A stretch of 64,000 bases of DNA from Lepeophtheirus salmonis (Eukaryota > Arthropoda > Copepoda > Siphonostomatoida > Caligidae), in contig NC_052135.2 in assembly GCF_016086655.4 (NCBI RefSeq), positions 50,207,671 through 50,271,670 of the forward strand. Direction: 5' to 3'. Positions 1 to 12,700 of this stretch are shown piece after piece. Numbering within the stretch: the stretch's first letter is position 1; each line of letters opens with the position of its first letter. The notes below the pieces were generated by a model. That model made no database searches. It saw only the letters and a list, made by a program, of their open reading frames with translations, and had not been told where the DNA came from. Both the position numbers and the translations under genes were made by a program.

Positions 1-120
1 CAGCTGTTTATATTTGATGAAATAATAAACTTGACTAATGTGTTGATGGAAGCAATGGGCAGTGAATAGTCATTTATGGTTAGGATCTAGCAAGAGCAGT
101 ATAGTATATTATTGGAAAGG

Positions 121-1245
121 TTATAAGAGAGGGGTTTTGATAAAACAGTCATGGCGGTCGGAGGGGACTCAACAAATGTGAACACTGGTTTAAATACTGG
201 AGTTATGATAAAACTTGAATTGAAATTTGGGATAAAACGAGTCTGGTCGGTGTGTAGTCTGCATACTAATGAGTTTCCATTACGCCATCTCATTCCTGAG
301 CTTGATGGACCATCTCTCTCAAATAATAGATTATGTTGACTAATAAGAAACCTGCTAGAGACTCAGTTAAAGACTTGATATCAATTCCAACTTTCCCCTA
401 ATTTATATTGGCCCACTACAAGTCTAACTATGTGATGAGGTTATTCAATATTTGACTGCAGATTAACACTATGGTTATATGATTGTGTGCTATCAGGAAA
501 ATATTTTTTCCTGGAATGATGGTTTTCTTGGAGTTGGGAATTGTTTACCAAACCTGCTAATATACTTTTAAGAATCTGGGTATCAATGAATGTACTGAAG
601 GATGAAAGTCTAAAAAAAATATGCAATTCATAGTTAAGTTTATAATTCGCTTGTATTATCCATCTTGGTTCAATACCAAGGTTAAGAAGTACTTTTGGAT
701 AGAATTGCCGAGGCACGTCATATTTCAACTTAATTGTCTCAAGTCCCAGAAAAAATAGGTGGGTAAACTCGTGATGCCAATAATGAAAAGATCTCTTCGG
801 TATACTTAAAGTAAAATGATGTTACAAACTCTAGCTTGCCTTGATGACCAGAAGGAGATAATCATAGGGGTAGAACGAATCCTGTCAATCAGGGGAGATA
901 GTGGACCAAACGGACAACCGGGTAGCCTAACTGTCATCATCAGAAAAACGCAAGTTATAAATAGTGGGGCTTCTAGCATCATTGACATGATCAACTGAAG
1001 AGAAAGAATGTCAGAGCCACCTCTTCACTGCTCCTTAACAACTTCCAATTTGAAAAACTCAATCCAAACACCATTTAAAATGTTGAAATGGCCATGCCAC
1101 ACACAAAGTTGTGAAAGAATGGGCTTCTTCACAGTATTTCTCAAAAGAAAATAGAGATGAAGCATTTCGGAATCAGGAGGCTAGCAGGAGAGAGATATCA
1201 AAGAAGGACTCCAAGAAAGACCTCTATAACCTTCTAAAATTAAAT
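121..1245 (+). pseudogene. Relic of an uncharacterised dispersed ORF family ('CSLHTNE' family)
   Basis: Pieces of one degenerate coding sequence can be read across several frameshifts and stops. The first piece (151-339) has GGDSTNVNTG, then a cluster around 247-309 reading VCSLHTNEFPLRHLIPELDG. A second piece near 620-678 reads FIVKFIIRLYYPSWFNTK, and a third (816-998) contains LDDQKEIIIGVERIL. A tail near 1090-1200 has a His-rich GHATHKVVKEW stretch and RDEAFRNQEASRRE. I recognise this motif order from an uncharacterised multicopy ORF family seen in arthropods and cnidarians, in which a C.LH.NELPLRHL..LDG core is typical. The function of that family is unknown to me; a transposon origin is inferred from its copy number. 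The 5' part probably begins before the window. It is clearly dead. The family link is from memory, with moderate confidence. Confidence 0.5.
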
Positions 1246-2350
1246 AAATTATAAGAAATATATACTGAAAGAAAAAGTTGAAACTCTTTAATTGATTCTA
1301 CTGTAATTTTAATAGTTTCATCATTTAATAAAACAAAAATTTTGTCAATAAATTATTCTGGATTGTGATATTTATTTTCTCTTATTATTTATATATATAA
1401 TCAAAATAAATGAACTAATAAAATATAGTATCAACAGATATGTATCTAAAGATTAATAAATAAAAATATATTTTTCTAAGTATTCACCAAACAAAATACA
1501 ATGAAATTACTGGATATTTATCTATTTTAAAGTACACAAATAACTCGGTTTGAATGATTTAATTATTAAAACTTCTTCATATTTGAATTTTTCACATGAA
1601 GGACAATTCAATAACATTCTTTCAATATAAATATCTATAAATTATATTAAAAAAAAGTTACTATAGGAGAATAAAGAAGAAAAAAAATTTATCTAATTTT
1701 CAAGATGAAATTGATGTAGCTAAGGGTTATTCTATTTTTTTGAAAATTATATTTTTGAAATCTACGTGAAAAAAAAAAAATAACAGTAAAACAACAGCCT
1801 ATGAGAATGCCTATGAATGTTAGTAAATGTGCCCTTCTTCCTTCTTCAAAAAAGAGCTCATCCACTTAAGTCTTAAGTGGTAGATGACTACTGAGACTAA
1901 GGAATTGACATCTCTCGTGATATAAAATTTAAAAAGAATATATCCTAGATTAAATTTTGTAACTTGGGAATCAATATAATAATCTAAAAACTAGTAACCC
2001 TTCGTGCATGGTGATACTTAATATACTCCCAATTTTTTATTTACGATTCTGAGATCTAGAATCATTCCAGAAACTACCTCATTTTGTCATGAAAAAGGTG
2101 CAAAGCTTGTTTTTTCCTTCTTTAGGAGATAACAACAACTATCAATGCAAAATTAAAAGGCTTAGCTTTGATAATTTGTATCATACTTGGACAACCGTTA
2201 TTATATACTCATCTCTACTATACAAATTTGGAGAAGTTAAGAGTAATTTTTTTACAATGTTCCAATATACACTGCCCGATTGCTCAGAAAAACATTGTCC
2301 AGTCACTAATATGAGCACACAGTACAAGAACAGTACGAGCAGAGTACTGA
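1246..2350. other. AT-rich spacer, no gene seen
   Basis: The stretch is strongly A/T biased with short A and T runs. No open frame with recognisable protein motifs was found on either strand. The 2089-2466 open frame overlaps the start of the next mariner relic, and only its last part (from about 2355) looks transposase-like. Confidence 0.6.
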
Positions 2351-2354
2351 GATC

Positions 2355-3260
2355 ACTAGGAATTTTACAAGAAGTAAATCTGAGGGTCAACTGTAGCCAC
2401 AACTTACAAGCTCAGACACTCTCCATGAGAAAAACAGGAAACCATCCATATTGGTCAACCACCTGAAGTCGACATTCAAGAAAAATAAAAATTCATCACT
2501 AGCTGACATGGCCAGGAAGATGAACAAGTACCCATCAGCAGTACTCAAGGCTTTAAAAAAGGCAAGAAGAAAGTTTTTACCGTGCATTCCGCTGCCTCTT
2601 TTGTAAGAGCAGCAGAGAAAAGTCCATGTGGAGCCTGCAAAAAAAGATCATAAAGCACCTCAAAGGAGCTTGTGGACTCATTGTAATCTATTCTAATGAG
2701 AATACCTTTACTATCGATCCTGTATTCAACAGGCAGAATGATCGAGAAGTGAACATTGTGAGATGTGGAAGAGGAGTACGGATATGTCTCCACCATCAAG
2801 CAACCTACTTCAGTGATGATGTTAAGCCTGGTTCCATCCATCGGCAAGGCCATGAATTCTGTGCAGTTCACATTATTATACAGGCTGAAGGCTAATGAGC
2901 ACGTCAAAATTGTGGACTACAAAGTTATCACATGGATCAAATCCATCATTTGCAGTTCTCACTAAGTGAAGATGAAGAACCTCCCCAAACATCAAATAAA
3001 ATCCAAGCGGTGTTCAAGGTCAACACACTTCTGGGCAAATGGCTTCTGAGCTCATATCTCAAACACTTAGACTATTCCATCTAGTAGCTCTTAGAGTCCA
3101 TTAGACTGCAGGTGACGCCTCAATTGCTTCGAAGCCCTTAAGAACTCCATGAACAATGCTTTCGGCTTCCATGAGCGCCGAGTACATCCAGAGAGTCTGC
3201 AGCAGCTTTCGCATCCTCCTAAAGCTTACCACCAATTCTTATGGTGGGCACATTGACTAA
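2355..3260 (+). pseudogene. Mariner-family transposase pseudogene, nearly full length
   Basis: A Tc1/mariner DDE transposase can be followed through several frameshifts. Near 2480-2560 the helix-turn-helix region reads SLADMARKMNKYPSAVLKAL. At 2626-2745 comes KKIIKHLKGACG, then the region of the first catalytic Asp, reading YSNENTFTIDPVFNRQNDR. Near 2775-2835 there is a STIKQPTSVMMLSLV block, corresponding to the family's 'TKHPASVMM' motif. The C-terminus near 3175-3260 reads AEYIQRVCSSFRILLKL and ends YGGHID followed by TAA. The first catalytic Asp, normally in SDEK, is Asn here (codon 2695-2697), so the enzyme would be dead even without the frameshifts. I found no convincing terminal inverted repeats. 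Family assignment is secure; the 5' limit is approximate. Confidence 0.85.
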
Positions 3261-6200
3261 AACATGTTCTTTGATGTTCAATTAATAATCAAAAGTTAAT
3301 ATACGTGTTTCCTAATTCCCCCAGAATCTTCCCATGGATTCAATATTTTATGTGTTGAAATGGGTAAATAACAACGGGTAGTCCGTTAGAAGTAAATTAA
3401 ACGCTTCACCAAATATTAACCAAAAAGTTATATTTAATCCCTTAACAAAAACTGTCTCTTTCACGACACCATCTACCTCCTAAAAGTAAATTAAAACACT
3501 CTCAAGCATACTTTTTATTATAGATCATCTAGTCTTTAGAATTATATACCATTTTGCTTTTGTCTGGGAAGTGAAGCTGACCTGTAGCGATTTTTAAGAA
3601 ATTCATTATTTTGTAACATATTTACATAGGGGTATATATTCTTTACATTTAGGGATTATTTGATTTTGTTATTTTTTCTTCTCAATATTACGTTATTTTT
3701 TTTAATTTTAACATTCTTAACTTAAAGGTATTACTTGTAGAAAAATAGTTTTATTCATAAATCAAGCATTATAGTCTTTAATTATTGCAGTTGATCGAAT
3801 ATTTAGTAAAATATTTATTCATTATGAAGATATTTGGAAAAAAAACAGCATATTTTAGCGTCATTTTTGACCAAATTCTCCATCCAATGGTTAACTATTT
3901 TATTTAAATTCCTGAGGAAAAATATTACGTATTATTGTTTTAAAATACATTTATCCTAATGATTTATGAAAGTTAATATGCGGCAATGTGTAAAAATATA
4001 AAATACACAAACATAAATTTGTAAAAATTCCATGTATGATGTTGTTTCAATATTCATATCTTTTTAAAAATCATAAAATGACCATTCTTTTAAATAATAT
4101 TGACTCGAAGTCTATATATATGAAACCCTCATCTTTAGAATATTACCTCAGGCTTTCCCATTTAATTAAATATATTTTTCATCTTCAAATGTACATGCTC
4201 CTATTTATTTTATCTTAAAAATGGTTCTATTATATTACTAAGTTTTTCATGATACAAACTTTTTTATTGTCTAGGGTTGTCTTCCTAAGATTGTAATGCT
4301 TTAATTATTATTATTATTATTTATTCTTCATAAAATAGGGGAACATAATCATTACCAATGAAGAAATTAATAAAAAATAATTACAAATAATGTAAACACA
4401 CACACACCCAAAAAAAAATCAAATGATTTTTTCTAATTCGTTCATTTTCTCTTAGTGCAAAAATGTATTGCTTCTAAACATTGGTATAAAATTTGAAAAA
4501 TTTAAGTTATAAAGATGGTAATTTCATTCTGAAATGGTCCTATCAAAATTAAATGTAAAAAGACTTTTCCTTTATTGTTTCTTCTTCTTGCAACTTTGTT
4601 TCATTTTGAAACAGATAATGTTTAATAGATTTTTTTATTTCTGTTCTTTTATACCCCAATCGATTAATTGAAAGTCAATTTTAATTTTTGAATTGAGTTT
4701 AACGTTTCAATGGGATATTGATAAATTCTATCAATAGTAAAAAAAAAATGCCCTTGCATGGGAACATTGTGTTTTGGTTGTTTTTCGTAGATAAACATAA
4801 AATGACTTTTATAATCTAAAATGTCTGCTTTTGTGGTCTACAAAAAGCATAACTTTTTATACTAACTATAAATATAAATATTTAATTATTAAATCTGCAA
4901 CAACTTATAGAAAATAATTTTTTATGTTTTTTTTTTTACATTTCTTGAAATTTTATGTCTTCACTTCACGACAATTATAATTTTTGCATTATTGTGTTGT
5001 AAATGAAGAATTTATTAGACTTGTAAAACAGACTCCATTTTTTGTTTTAATTTGGTCCTTGTAATTTTTTTTTCAAATCCGAAAAAAACAGAAGAACATA
5101 ATACATATTTTAGAAACAGCTATCAAAAGACTTTATTTAGAGTTCTTTGGTTTATTTGGATCTTTTAAAACAAAAAATAAAACCAAATTATGTAAATATG
5201 ATACAAAATTAATTTATAGAGCAAAAAAGCAGAAAATTTGCAATATAAAGGTAATTGTTATGCTTTTTGAGTTTAAAATTTAGGGACACACCATTTCAAT
5301 CCAAGGACAAAAACAAAAAAATGAAATTTTGTTAACTAGTTCCATTTGGAACTCCTTAGTTCTTATTATAGAAGTATACGACGATTCCCTTGAAGATCGA
5401 TATCAATTTATATACGATTTTCCTAATCATAAAGACAATGATTGACGAGGTTAGAAGTAATTAACCCAGGCCTTTACATGAAAAGGAATTTACACAATGA
5501 ACCATACTTCCATTAAAGGAGATGAGATTTACCTAGTGATGAAAAAAGAAACAAGATCTCTTGAAAAGAATGCTGAGTCCAAGAATTTTATAATAATGTG
5601 TGTGGATTGAATATCAAGACGGCAAATGTATTAACTCCTATCACCGGAAGAATGAATGGTTGCAATCAATATATACATAAATCTTTTGTAATTCAGATCC
5701 ATCCAAATCACTATATATAAATTTATGTTTTATTCACAATTCCACATTATTACTTAATTAATAAGTTGTTATAAATATAATTAAATTGATTTTATAAAAA
5801 GTTGCAGTAGTATTCTACATTGTTATTATAAATCAAAGTATGAACAGCTGACATGCCATTTTATCAATATAGACATAAATACTTTCCAATCCTCAAAGTG
5901 CTAAATTTTTTCCGATATTTCCATCCTTGGGGATAGAATAACAGTGAAAAAATTTGCTTAGCCAAATGAGAGCTCTACAATAGATTGTACAATAACCGTA
6001 CTATAAAGAATGAGAGGAAGCAAAATCATCAAGAATAAATAATCAGAAAAATCATCAAGAATAAAATAATCTGAAAAATAAATTGAAAAAATGTAATGAA
6101 ACTTGTGAGTCAGGAGTAAATAATATTAAAGAACTAAAGAAAATACTGCAATATGAAAAATTTGGAATAAATATCCGCTGTCAAAAGACAACAAAGTTCA

Positions 6201-6635
6201 ACAAAATATATAATGGAAAATATTTTAATATCAGGGGAAATCTCCCAGAAGCAAAGCAGGAGTATGCACTCTATAAAAAAATTATAGGATATTATCAAAT
6301 TATCCAGATGAAGTATCAAAATAGATGACAGCGTTTTACTAAAGTTCGTATATATGTCAAAAAGGTTACAAAAAATATTCCTGATGTAAAAGGAAAGGTA
6401 TAAAAAAAAGAACAATCTTTACCTTAATGAAAAAATTATTTACGTGGAATAATTTGGCTCTTATAAAAAAGTTATAAATCCCCAGGAGTATCAAGCTTGC
6501 TGTAACAATTCTATAAAAAAAAATTTAATGAAACTTTTTAGAATAAGTGTATGATGAAATATTCAAAAAGATGGAGTTTTTTTCATTAACACTTTCCAAC
6601 TAATACAATCAAAATGTACTTCGTAAAACTATCCA
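3261..6635. other. Long AT-rich spacer without recognisable genes
   Basis: The sequence holds A/T homopolymer runs, an ATT run near 4304-4322 and a short CA run near 4396. The open frames at 4036-4218 and 6083-6328 are Lys/Asn/Ile-rich, as expected from AT-rich noncoding DNA, and match nothing I know. A slightly less AT-rich patch at 5380-5700 has no coding signature that I can see. Confidence 0.55.
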
Positions 6636-6639
6636 CCTC

Positions 6640-7651
6640 ATTAGGTACACTCTATTCTCCTGTATCGTTGCTTTATAGGTATACAAGCTCAGTGATAAAT
6701 TCTTATGCTATCTAAGAAGTCCTTCATTTCAAAAACCATAATGGAGGCTTCATACGAGAGTAAGGCTAGGGTATCAAAAGTATTGAAATATTTGGAATAG
6801 CTTGAATCTCACAGTTTCCAATAATAAAATGATTTAGTAACAATTTGGGGTTATTGGGAATAAATCAGTAAATCAATCGGGTGAATGCATAGCTTTTTGA
6901 AGAAAGAATAGACATGGGACCAAACAAACAAAAGTGTGTGAGAACACCGAACAGTTAAAGGGGACAGATGTCAACTTCATGGGCTTCCATTCTAAATTTA
7001 AAAAAACAACAAAATAATAACACTGCAAAAAAAAGAGAACTTACATTGGTGTTTTAGTCCGCATCTGCAAAACCAAGATTTTTTTATCTTACTGAGGCTT
7101 TAATACCTAAAACTATCACAGAAGCCGGATGCTTGGTCTTGGTGAGATACCTAATGGTGCTAATGGTATTACCAAAGCAAATCAGACAGTAATTTTGATT
7201 GCTCTAGAACGGGTTCATAATGAATGTTTTTTACATCAGAAAAGAGATTGCCCAATTTTCATTGGGGTTTAAGTCATTTACGAGTAACTGACAATGCAAA
7301 ATGGCCTCTCAATTCTCTTAAGTTACTTTAGCCCGGCTTTTTATTAGGCCTTGTCTACTGATAACTATTCCTCCTTAGTAAATTGCCGTAATCTGAAAAC
7401 TTCCTGGTGGGGTTCTGATTCTTTTTGTATGACCTTCCTCGCCTATCAGTGACCTTACTGACTTGTATTGTCTGTATGATGTCGGGCGTGGTCTTTCCAG
7501 CGCAGATTAAAACGCAACTGTATCTTTTTTTTCTGCAATTGTGCATATTTTGCATTATTGTATATTTTCCTTTATATATTAAATAAAAGCTTTCTGTTAT
7601 GTAAATAAAACTCCTAAACTTATCACAAAATGTAACTGAAAATGCTTTCAA
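6640..7651 (-). pseudogene. Mariner-family transposase pseudogene
   Basis: Read on the minus strand, 7651-7400 gives an N-terminal DNA-binding segment, KKRYSCVLICAGKTTPDIIQ then TIQVSKVT, like the first helix-turn-helix of mariner transposases. Near 7165-7110 it reads RYLTKTKHPASVIVLGIKAS, the well-conserved segment between the first and second catalytic Asp. Further 3' (about 6905-6640) only weak traces remain, including SPD and a possible terminal motif. Stops and frameshifts are frequent. Orientation and family are well supported by the two blocks. The 3' limit is a guess and no TIRs were identified. Confidence 0.7.
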
Positions 7652-8985
7652 AACTTTTACTAGTCCCAGTATCTAAAAAGTCGCCATTTAATTATTTATT
7701 TATCTCTAGAATGGGTTTTTGTCCGATTAAAATATTGCCAATGTGCCGTAACAACCATGTTTCATTCAACAAGAGTGGAGGACTGTTTCTTCCCACTCGC
7801 CATTAAATTCCAAATGGTATCACTGTTTCTGCAGCAACAGCTGCCGTACAACAAGTACAAATCACAAGGCATGATTATTTAGTTCACAAAATATGGCTGC
7901 AAGCAATGCAGCTTTTGATCTTTGTATGTAATTATATGAATTTCTATTTTTTCATCTTCAAAGTGTTCACATTCTTAGAGACAAATCAGCATCTATAATT
8001 AGTCCAAATAGAGTATTAATACTGCAACAGGATGTTTGACGTCTTATTGCCAGCATTGACTAAAACGCCAATGAAAGTTCTTAGCTCTTGGACTATGATT
8101 ATTTCGATCGTTCTATTTATAATCTATGTACATGAAATGAAGGCAGTAAACCTAAACTTTCAGTTAAGTCATTAAAAATGTTTTAATTAACTCACTTAAT
8201 TTTATTAACAGTCGTCTCTAGGCATTTTCCCTTTCCGATTTACATATATATTTTTACAAATAAAAAGACAACAAATCCATGAAAATATAAATTTGTGCGT
8301 GTAAATAAAATATGTGTCTATATATATCTGTAATTATTTTAATATTTTAATAAAATATGATTCATATAGGTAGATCAAGAGTCATAATATGTATTCGCTT
8401 AGTATTTTGTGTACACTATACATATATGTACTTTTAAAATAAAGATATTAAATAATAAATGAAAGAGACTGAATATCCTTTTTCTCACTGTATTAATATT
8501 TTTTTTTTCTGCATATGAAATATGCAGTTTTTGCTTATGAGATGTACAATTCACATGCATACTATTATTCATGTAATTTAATTGCATTTTGCAGTAAAAG
8601 AGCTATTTTACTTTATTACCCTTTCATAGACATTTAAAATTGTGGCAATGGGTCAAATATAGTTAAAAAATAGTAGTAGTTGCTCTTGTGTAAAACTGCT
8701 AAACTGTAGGACATAATGAATATATTAAATAACATATGCAACAGAATTTTGACCAGCCGGCTAATACCAAAATTAATTCTTGTTGATTGAGCATGAAAAT
8801 ACGAAAATGACTATTGAAACCGTCAACTACAATAGATTTGGCCTTCAAAATCTAATTTTTAGGAGTATAATTCAGAGCTATATTTCAAAATGAAATAACT
8901 ATTCAGGGTTGGCGTGCATCAGCAATTGTATTATGCTACAGTTGTCCCATGGCGTATTTTTTTTCTCTCCAAATACATTGCAGTA
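7652..8985. other. Spacer, no gene seen
   Basis: The first 250 bases are of more balanced composition (for example 7790-7870) but show no open frame of note. The rest is AT-rich. No RNA gene or repeat boundary was recognised. Confidence 0.5.
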
Positions 8986-9245
8986 TTAAGAAACTTTAGA
9001 TAGATTTTGGTAGATGGCAACAGCTGCTCCAGACATAAAGAAAATTAAATATACTAAGGAAGAACAGTGATACTTCGTCATGATGATTTTTGTCCATATA
9101 AAAATATGCAATAGTAAACTGGTAGGTAACCTTAGATTTACAAAATTGCAGGAGATTGGCCTTAAATCTGGAAAAAAGACTGAGTACATTTTCATATCTC
9201 AGACAGTTTGCTGAAGTGATTGAGTAATTACTAATATGAATTCAT

Positions 9246-9542
9246 TTGGAAAGAAACAGTCTGGATCATAATCTGATTGATCATTTTGTCTGGAGATACA
9301 TTAAATCTAATAAAAATGCGATAAATCATGCCATCAAAGACTCTGTGATTGTCTCAATCAAAGAACAACATGCCAAGGAACTGCCTTATCAACACCTGTT
9401 GCTCCTTCGTGTTCGATCCCATCTGCATTTGATTATGAGGGTGGATACATCAAATGAGTTCTTTTTCACATTTATTTGCACAACCGAAGCCAAAGTTCAG
9501 GTAAACATGACGGAAAATATGGTCTCAGTGACAATTTAACAA
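9246..9542 (+). pseudogene. Mariner transposase C-terminal fragment
   Basis: An open frame from 9246 reads NSLDHNLIDHFVWRYIKSNK followed by DSVIVSIKEQHAKELP. This corresponds to the mariner segment around the third catalytic Asp, typically SPDLNPMDYFVW..V.., and the helix that follows. The Asp itself is kept (SLD), but the neighbouring Pro and other residues are changed. The last third no longer resembles the family and the normal GG.IE end is not readable. No N-terminal part or TIR was found next to it, so this is a 5'-truncated relic. The neighbouring DNA is ordinary AT-rich spacer. Confidence 0.75.
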
Positions 9543-10776
9543 TTTTTGAAAATGGGCACATTTGATCGATGAAATCAATGAAAATTAATAAATATAACAA
9601 TTGGTTAACAAAAATTTCAACATTAAAAAATAAACAATGTATTAGGTTATTTTGAATAAAGTCCTAACAAAATATGAAAAAATACAAAAATGAAGGATCA
9701 TAATTGAAAGCTAATATTTTTAGCATATTTTTTTAAAATATTGCTTTATATTTTAGCAAAAACTTAAGAATAAATCTGAAATTAAAACCCAAAAAGATTT
9801 ACAATAAGAAAACGTTCGATATCGATGGATTTTGTTTTTTAGTTTACTTTTTCAATTTTTTATAAAATATGCTATATATCATCAATGTAAGACTGTGTCA
9901 AAAAAATGTTTTGAAATTATATATAATTAAGTTGATTATCTGACTATTTATTATTAGATGTTATGCTTTTTATTATTGTTTATTAATCATATGAATTGTA
10001 TTTAACAATGCATATTATTAATAAAGTCATCAACTCAAAAATTTTTATTGAATTTCGGAACTTTTCCCCCATTCTTTTTTTTTGTTTATTCTATTTTATA
10101 AAAATATAAAAAATCCAAATGGAAAAAATCATTCAAAACCTGGGTTTTTTGATTTAAATCAAGTTGATTTTAATCATTGATTAGGAAAAAAAAATGATAA
10201 AGAAACATTAAAAATCCATTAATAAACAATTATATTTGTATTACTGCTGTTAAGATTTTCTTCATAAGAACCGATTTTAATCAAATAAATGTATATATGT
10301 ATATTGTAAATCAACAAGCCTGATCTAAGTCAATCTTTTTTTACATCAAACTTTTTGATGATGTAGTATAGGTTTTTTTTTTTTTATCTTTAGCAGAATT
10401 GTAAGGCAATTTAAAAAAGTATGCACAAAATATTAATTTTTCTGTTATTAACAACTTTGGAATATACTATTCAGGTTCCTAAGTATGATTTTTTATGTTT
10501 TTATTTATCAATTCCAAGGATGAATATGAGAAGGAGAGGAGTGGAATATGTCTTTTTTTTTTTGTATAAAATATGTCTTAATCGATAATAATTAATTATT
10601 TTAGAAAATAATATATTATTTATGGTCAACGAAATTATATATTAATTATGGTCAACAAAATTATTTATTCTTTTCTCCTACAACTAAATATTTTAGACTA
10701 TGAATGGTCAAAAAGTATTAACTTTGTTCAGTAATTCTTTTAATATCATATATATATAGCTGGATAAATATTGCCT
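9543..10776. other. AT-rich spacer
   Basis: There are many T runs (for example 10071-10083, 10373-10386, 10552-10563). Near 10610-10670 a short unit of the form TTATGGTCAACNAAATTAT occurs twice in tandem. No coding motif was seen on either strand. Confidence 0.6.
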
Positions 10777-10778
10777 TA

Positions 10779-11280
10779 CTGTGTAGTTCATTAAAATTTG
10801 AACACTTTGAATTTTAAACTTTGACAAAATCTATGATTTATTAATTAAGAATAGAATTTTAACTAAATTAACACTATACAAAAATAGATGTTGCTAAGCT
10901 CTCTTAATCGTTAATTTATCCGCCCTTTGTAGGAATGACAGATTCTAGGTGATGGCAGAAGGCCTGGCACCTGCTGCAGATGTATTCCTCAGTCATGATA
11001 TCCCAATTGTGACTTTCATTGGTATTGAGCACCTTGGTGCTTTGATGACGGACACTTAAGGTCTTCCCCTGTGTGCATGTCCTCGTTTCTGGCGTCTACA
11101 TCTGCCAAGGGACCTCTCAACGCTTTAATCTTATGCCACCATGTTTTTCATCTTTTAAGCAAGATTGCAGGAGCACCCTATCACCTTTTATGATGTCCTT
11201 GATATTCACTCGGGGCATGATCAAATCTGACACCCTTTACCTTTTAGCCTTAATGATGACATCTGTTGTTATTTGAAGGT
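10779..11280 (-). mobile_element. Internally deleted mariner, 5' end missing
   Basis: The low-coordinate end is a mariner terminus. TA at 10777-10778 is followed by CTGTGTAGTTCATTAAAATT and then TGAACAC. On the minus strand the end of a transposase is readable near 11000-10925: MTEEYICSRCQAFCHHLESV then IPTKGG, a good match to the family C-terminus. Upstream (11275-11030) there is coding-like sequence that I could only partly match to the N-terminal region, so the middle appears deleted. A matching TIR was not found between 11281 and 11600. The element belongs to the same family as the one at 50377-50730, whose TIR and 3' untranslated region resemble it. Confidence 0.75.
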
Positions 11281-11924
11281 TTCTTCTTTTATTGTTTATT
11301 ATGCAAACAGTGCATATTTTAAATCACAAAACCTACTTTTTTTATAAGGATAATTGTTGAGAATTGAAAACTATAATCTGCAAAGCTCTTAAATTTGAAT
11401 AGTGTGTGCATGAAAAATAAATGTGATAACCCAATTTTTTTCTTAAAAGGCAAACAATTACAAATACAATGTTAATGGAAAAAGGTACGTACATACACAA
11501 ATAATTGATTATTGAGATTTATCCATCCACAAAATCTAGACAAATTCAATAAATAATTGAATGAATCCTTCACAATAAATGTCAATCAAGTTTTTCTTAT
11601 TTGAAGTAAGCAAAAATAAGTAAAAAGGAGAGGAGCGAGAAAAAACCATTAAATAAGATGGTTTCTAAAGAAAGACAAAGAAAGAACAGGGAGAAAGAAG
11701 GAAAGCGGAATACGACAAAAAATAATAGGAGGAAAAAAAATAAAATGTCAATAGCACAAGAGAAACAAATTTTTTTATGGGATTTATAGAATAAATAAAT
11801 AATGAAACTAAACTAACTATGTATGGCTGTGTGTAAATATATTTTTTATCTTTCGGATATGAAAAAATAGTTGCGAAAATGATAGGAGCAAAGTAGGTTT
11901 TTAAAAAATACATTAAAAACATAT
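11281..11924. other. AT-rich spacer with a purine-rich tract
   Basis: Nothing coding was recognised. Bases 11608-11745 on the plus strand are almost all purines (AAG/GAA mixtures), with a short break near 11645-11670. The minus-strand open frame at 11665-11922 is the pyrimidine-rich complement of this tract and is unlikely to be a gene. Confidence 0.55.
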
Positions 11925-11926
11925 AA

Positions 11927-12296
11927 AGTCGAACCTTGTCTGATAGTTACCCGGCTTAAGCGTGTCGCTACACTAAGTGGTCATATCCAGTTCCTATGAT
12001 GAATTTAATTACATAATAAGATAACTGAGTAAAACCTTTTTAAGGGGAATAATTTTTTTTGCAAGTACTAGTTTTTTTAAATTTGTTTTTAGCATTAATA
12101 TGTGTTATTTAATATATAAATGGAAGAAAATCGAATGTAAAAAACAAGTTCATTCCCTTTTTATTGAGATAGAGCGTATTTTATATGGCACATCTACGTA
12201 CAAATAGGGTTAAGCCTGTCCCTACACACACACAATTTATTAAATAGCTACTACAAAGGATTATAAGCGAACTTGTTTTAAGCGTTTACTGTAATT
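11927..12296. mobile_element. Possible pogo/Tc1-like MITE relic
   Basis: The left end reads AGTCGAACCTTGTCTGATAG and the right end, on the minus strand, reads CAGTAAACGCTTAAAACAAG with TA outside. CAGT ends with TA targets are typical of pogo/Tigger elements. A sub-terminal unit occurs at both ends in direct orientation: GGCTTAAGCGTGTCGCTACA near 11953 and GGGTTAAGCCTGTCCCTACA near 12209. The two termini do not pair well with each other, so the call is tentative. Confidence 0.25.
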
Positions 12297-12579
12297 GATT
12301 ATTATAAAATAGCATACATAGATAGTGTTGTATCAAACCTTATTTAGTGTGTCCAATCATGTCTAGTCTTAGATGGTCACCTTATTTTTTTAACTTTTTT
12401 TGACATACTACATTCTATACTATTTGAATAATTATTTAAAACAACATGTCGTAGAGAGCGGTAGCGGCTTTTTCTTATTTGCAATCCAAAAAGATTTTTA
12501 TTTACACAAAGGACTTATCACAATTATTTGCTTGATACAGTGTGTAATTTGTGAGTTCTCTTTCCTTCCTTTCACAGCG

Positions 12580-12700
12580 ACATGTAGCTGATTGAATAAA
12601 ACGTCATGACAACTAAGCTGTTCTCCTCCCCAAACAATTTTCATATTGTATGGATTACCACGTTCATTTTCGTTTTTTTATTTTAAATACCAGTGATACA
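12580..12700 (+). repeat. Dispersed repeat R1, copy 1
   Basis: The core CATGACAACTAAGCTGTTCT is followed by TCC, a CAAACAATTTT stretch, then ATTACCACGTTCATTTT. The same order is found near 17085-17170 and, best preserved, at 40030-40215. No coding potential was seen. Confidence 0.6.

Noticed and set aside
5985..6415. Overlapping open frames on both strands near 6.1-6.4 kb
   Set aside because: Both are rich in AAA/ATA/TTT codons and carry no motif; the composition explains them.
11665..11922. 85-codon minus-strand frame rich in Phe, Ser and Tyr with apparent membrane segments
   Set aside because: It is the complement of a purine-rich tract; the hydrophobic pattern follows from composition.
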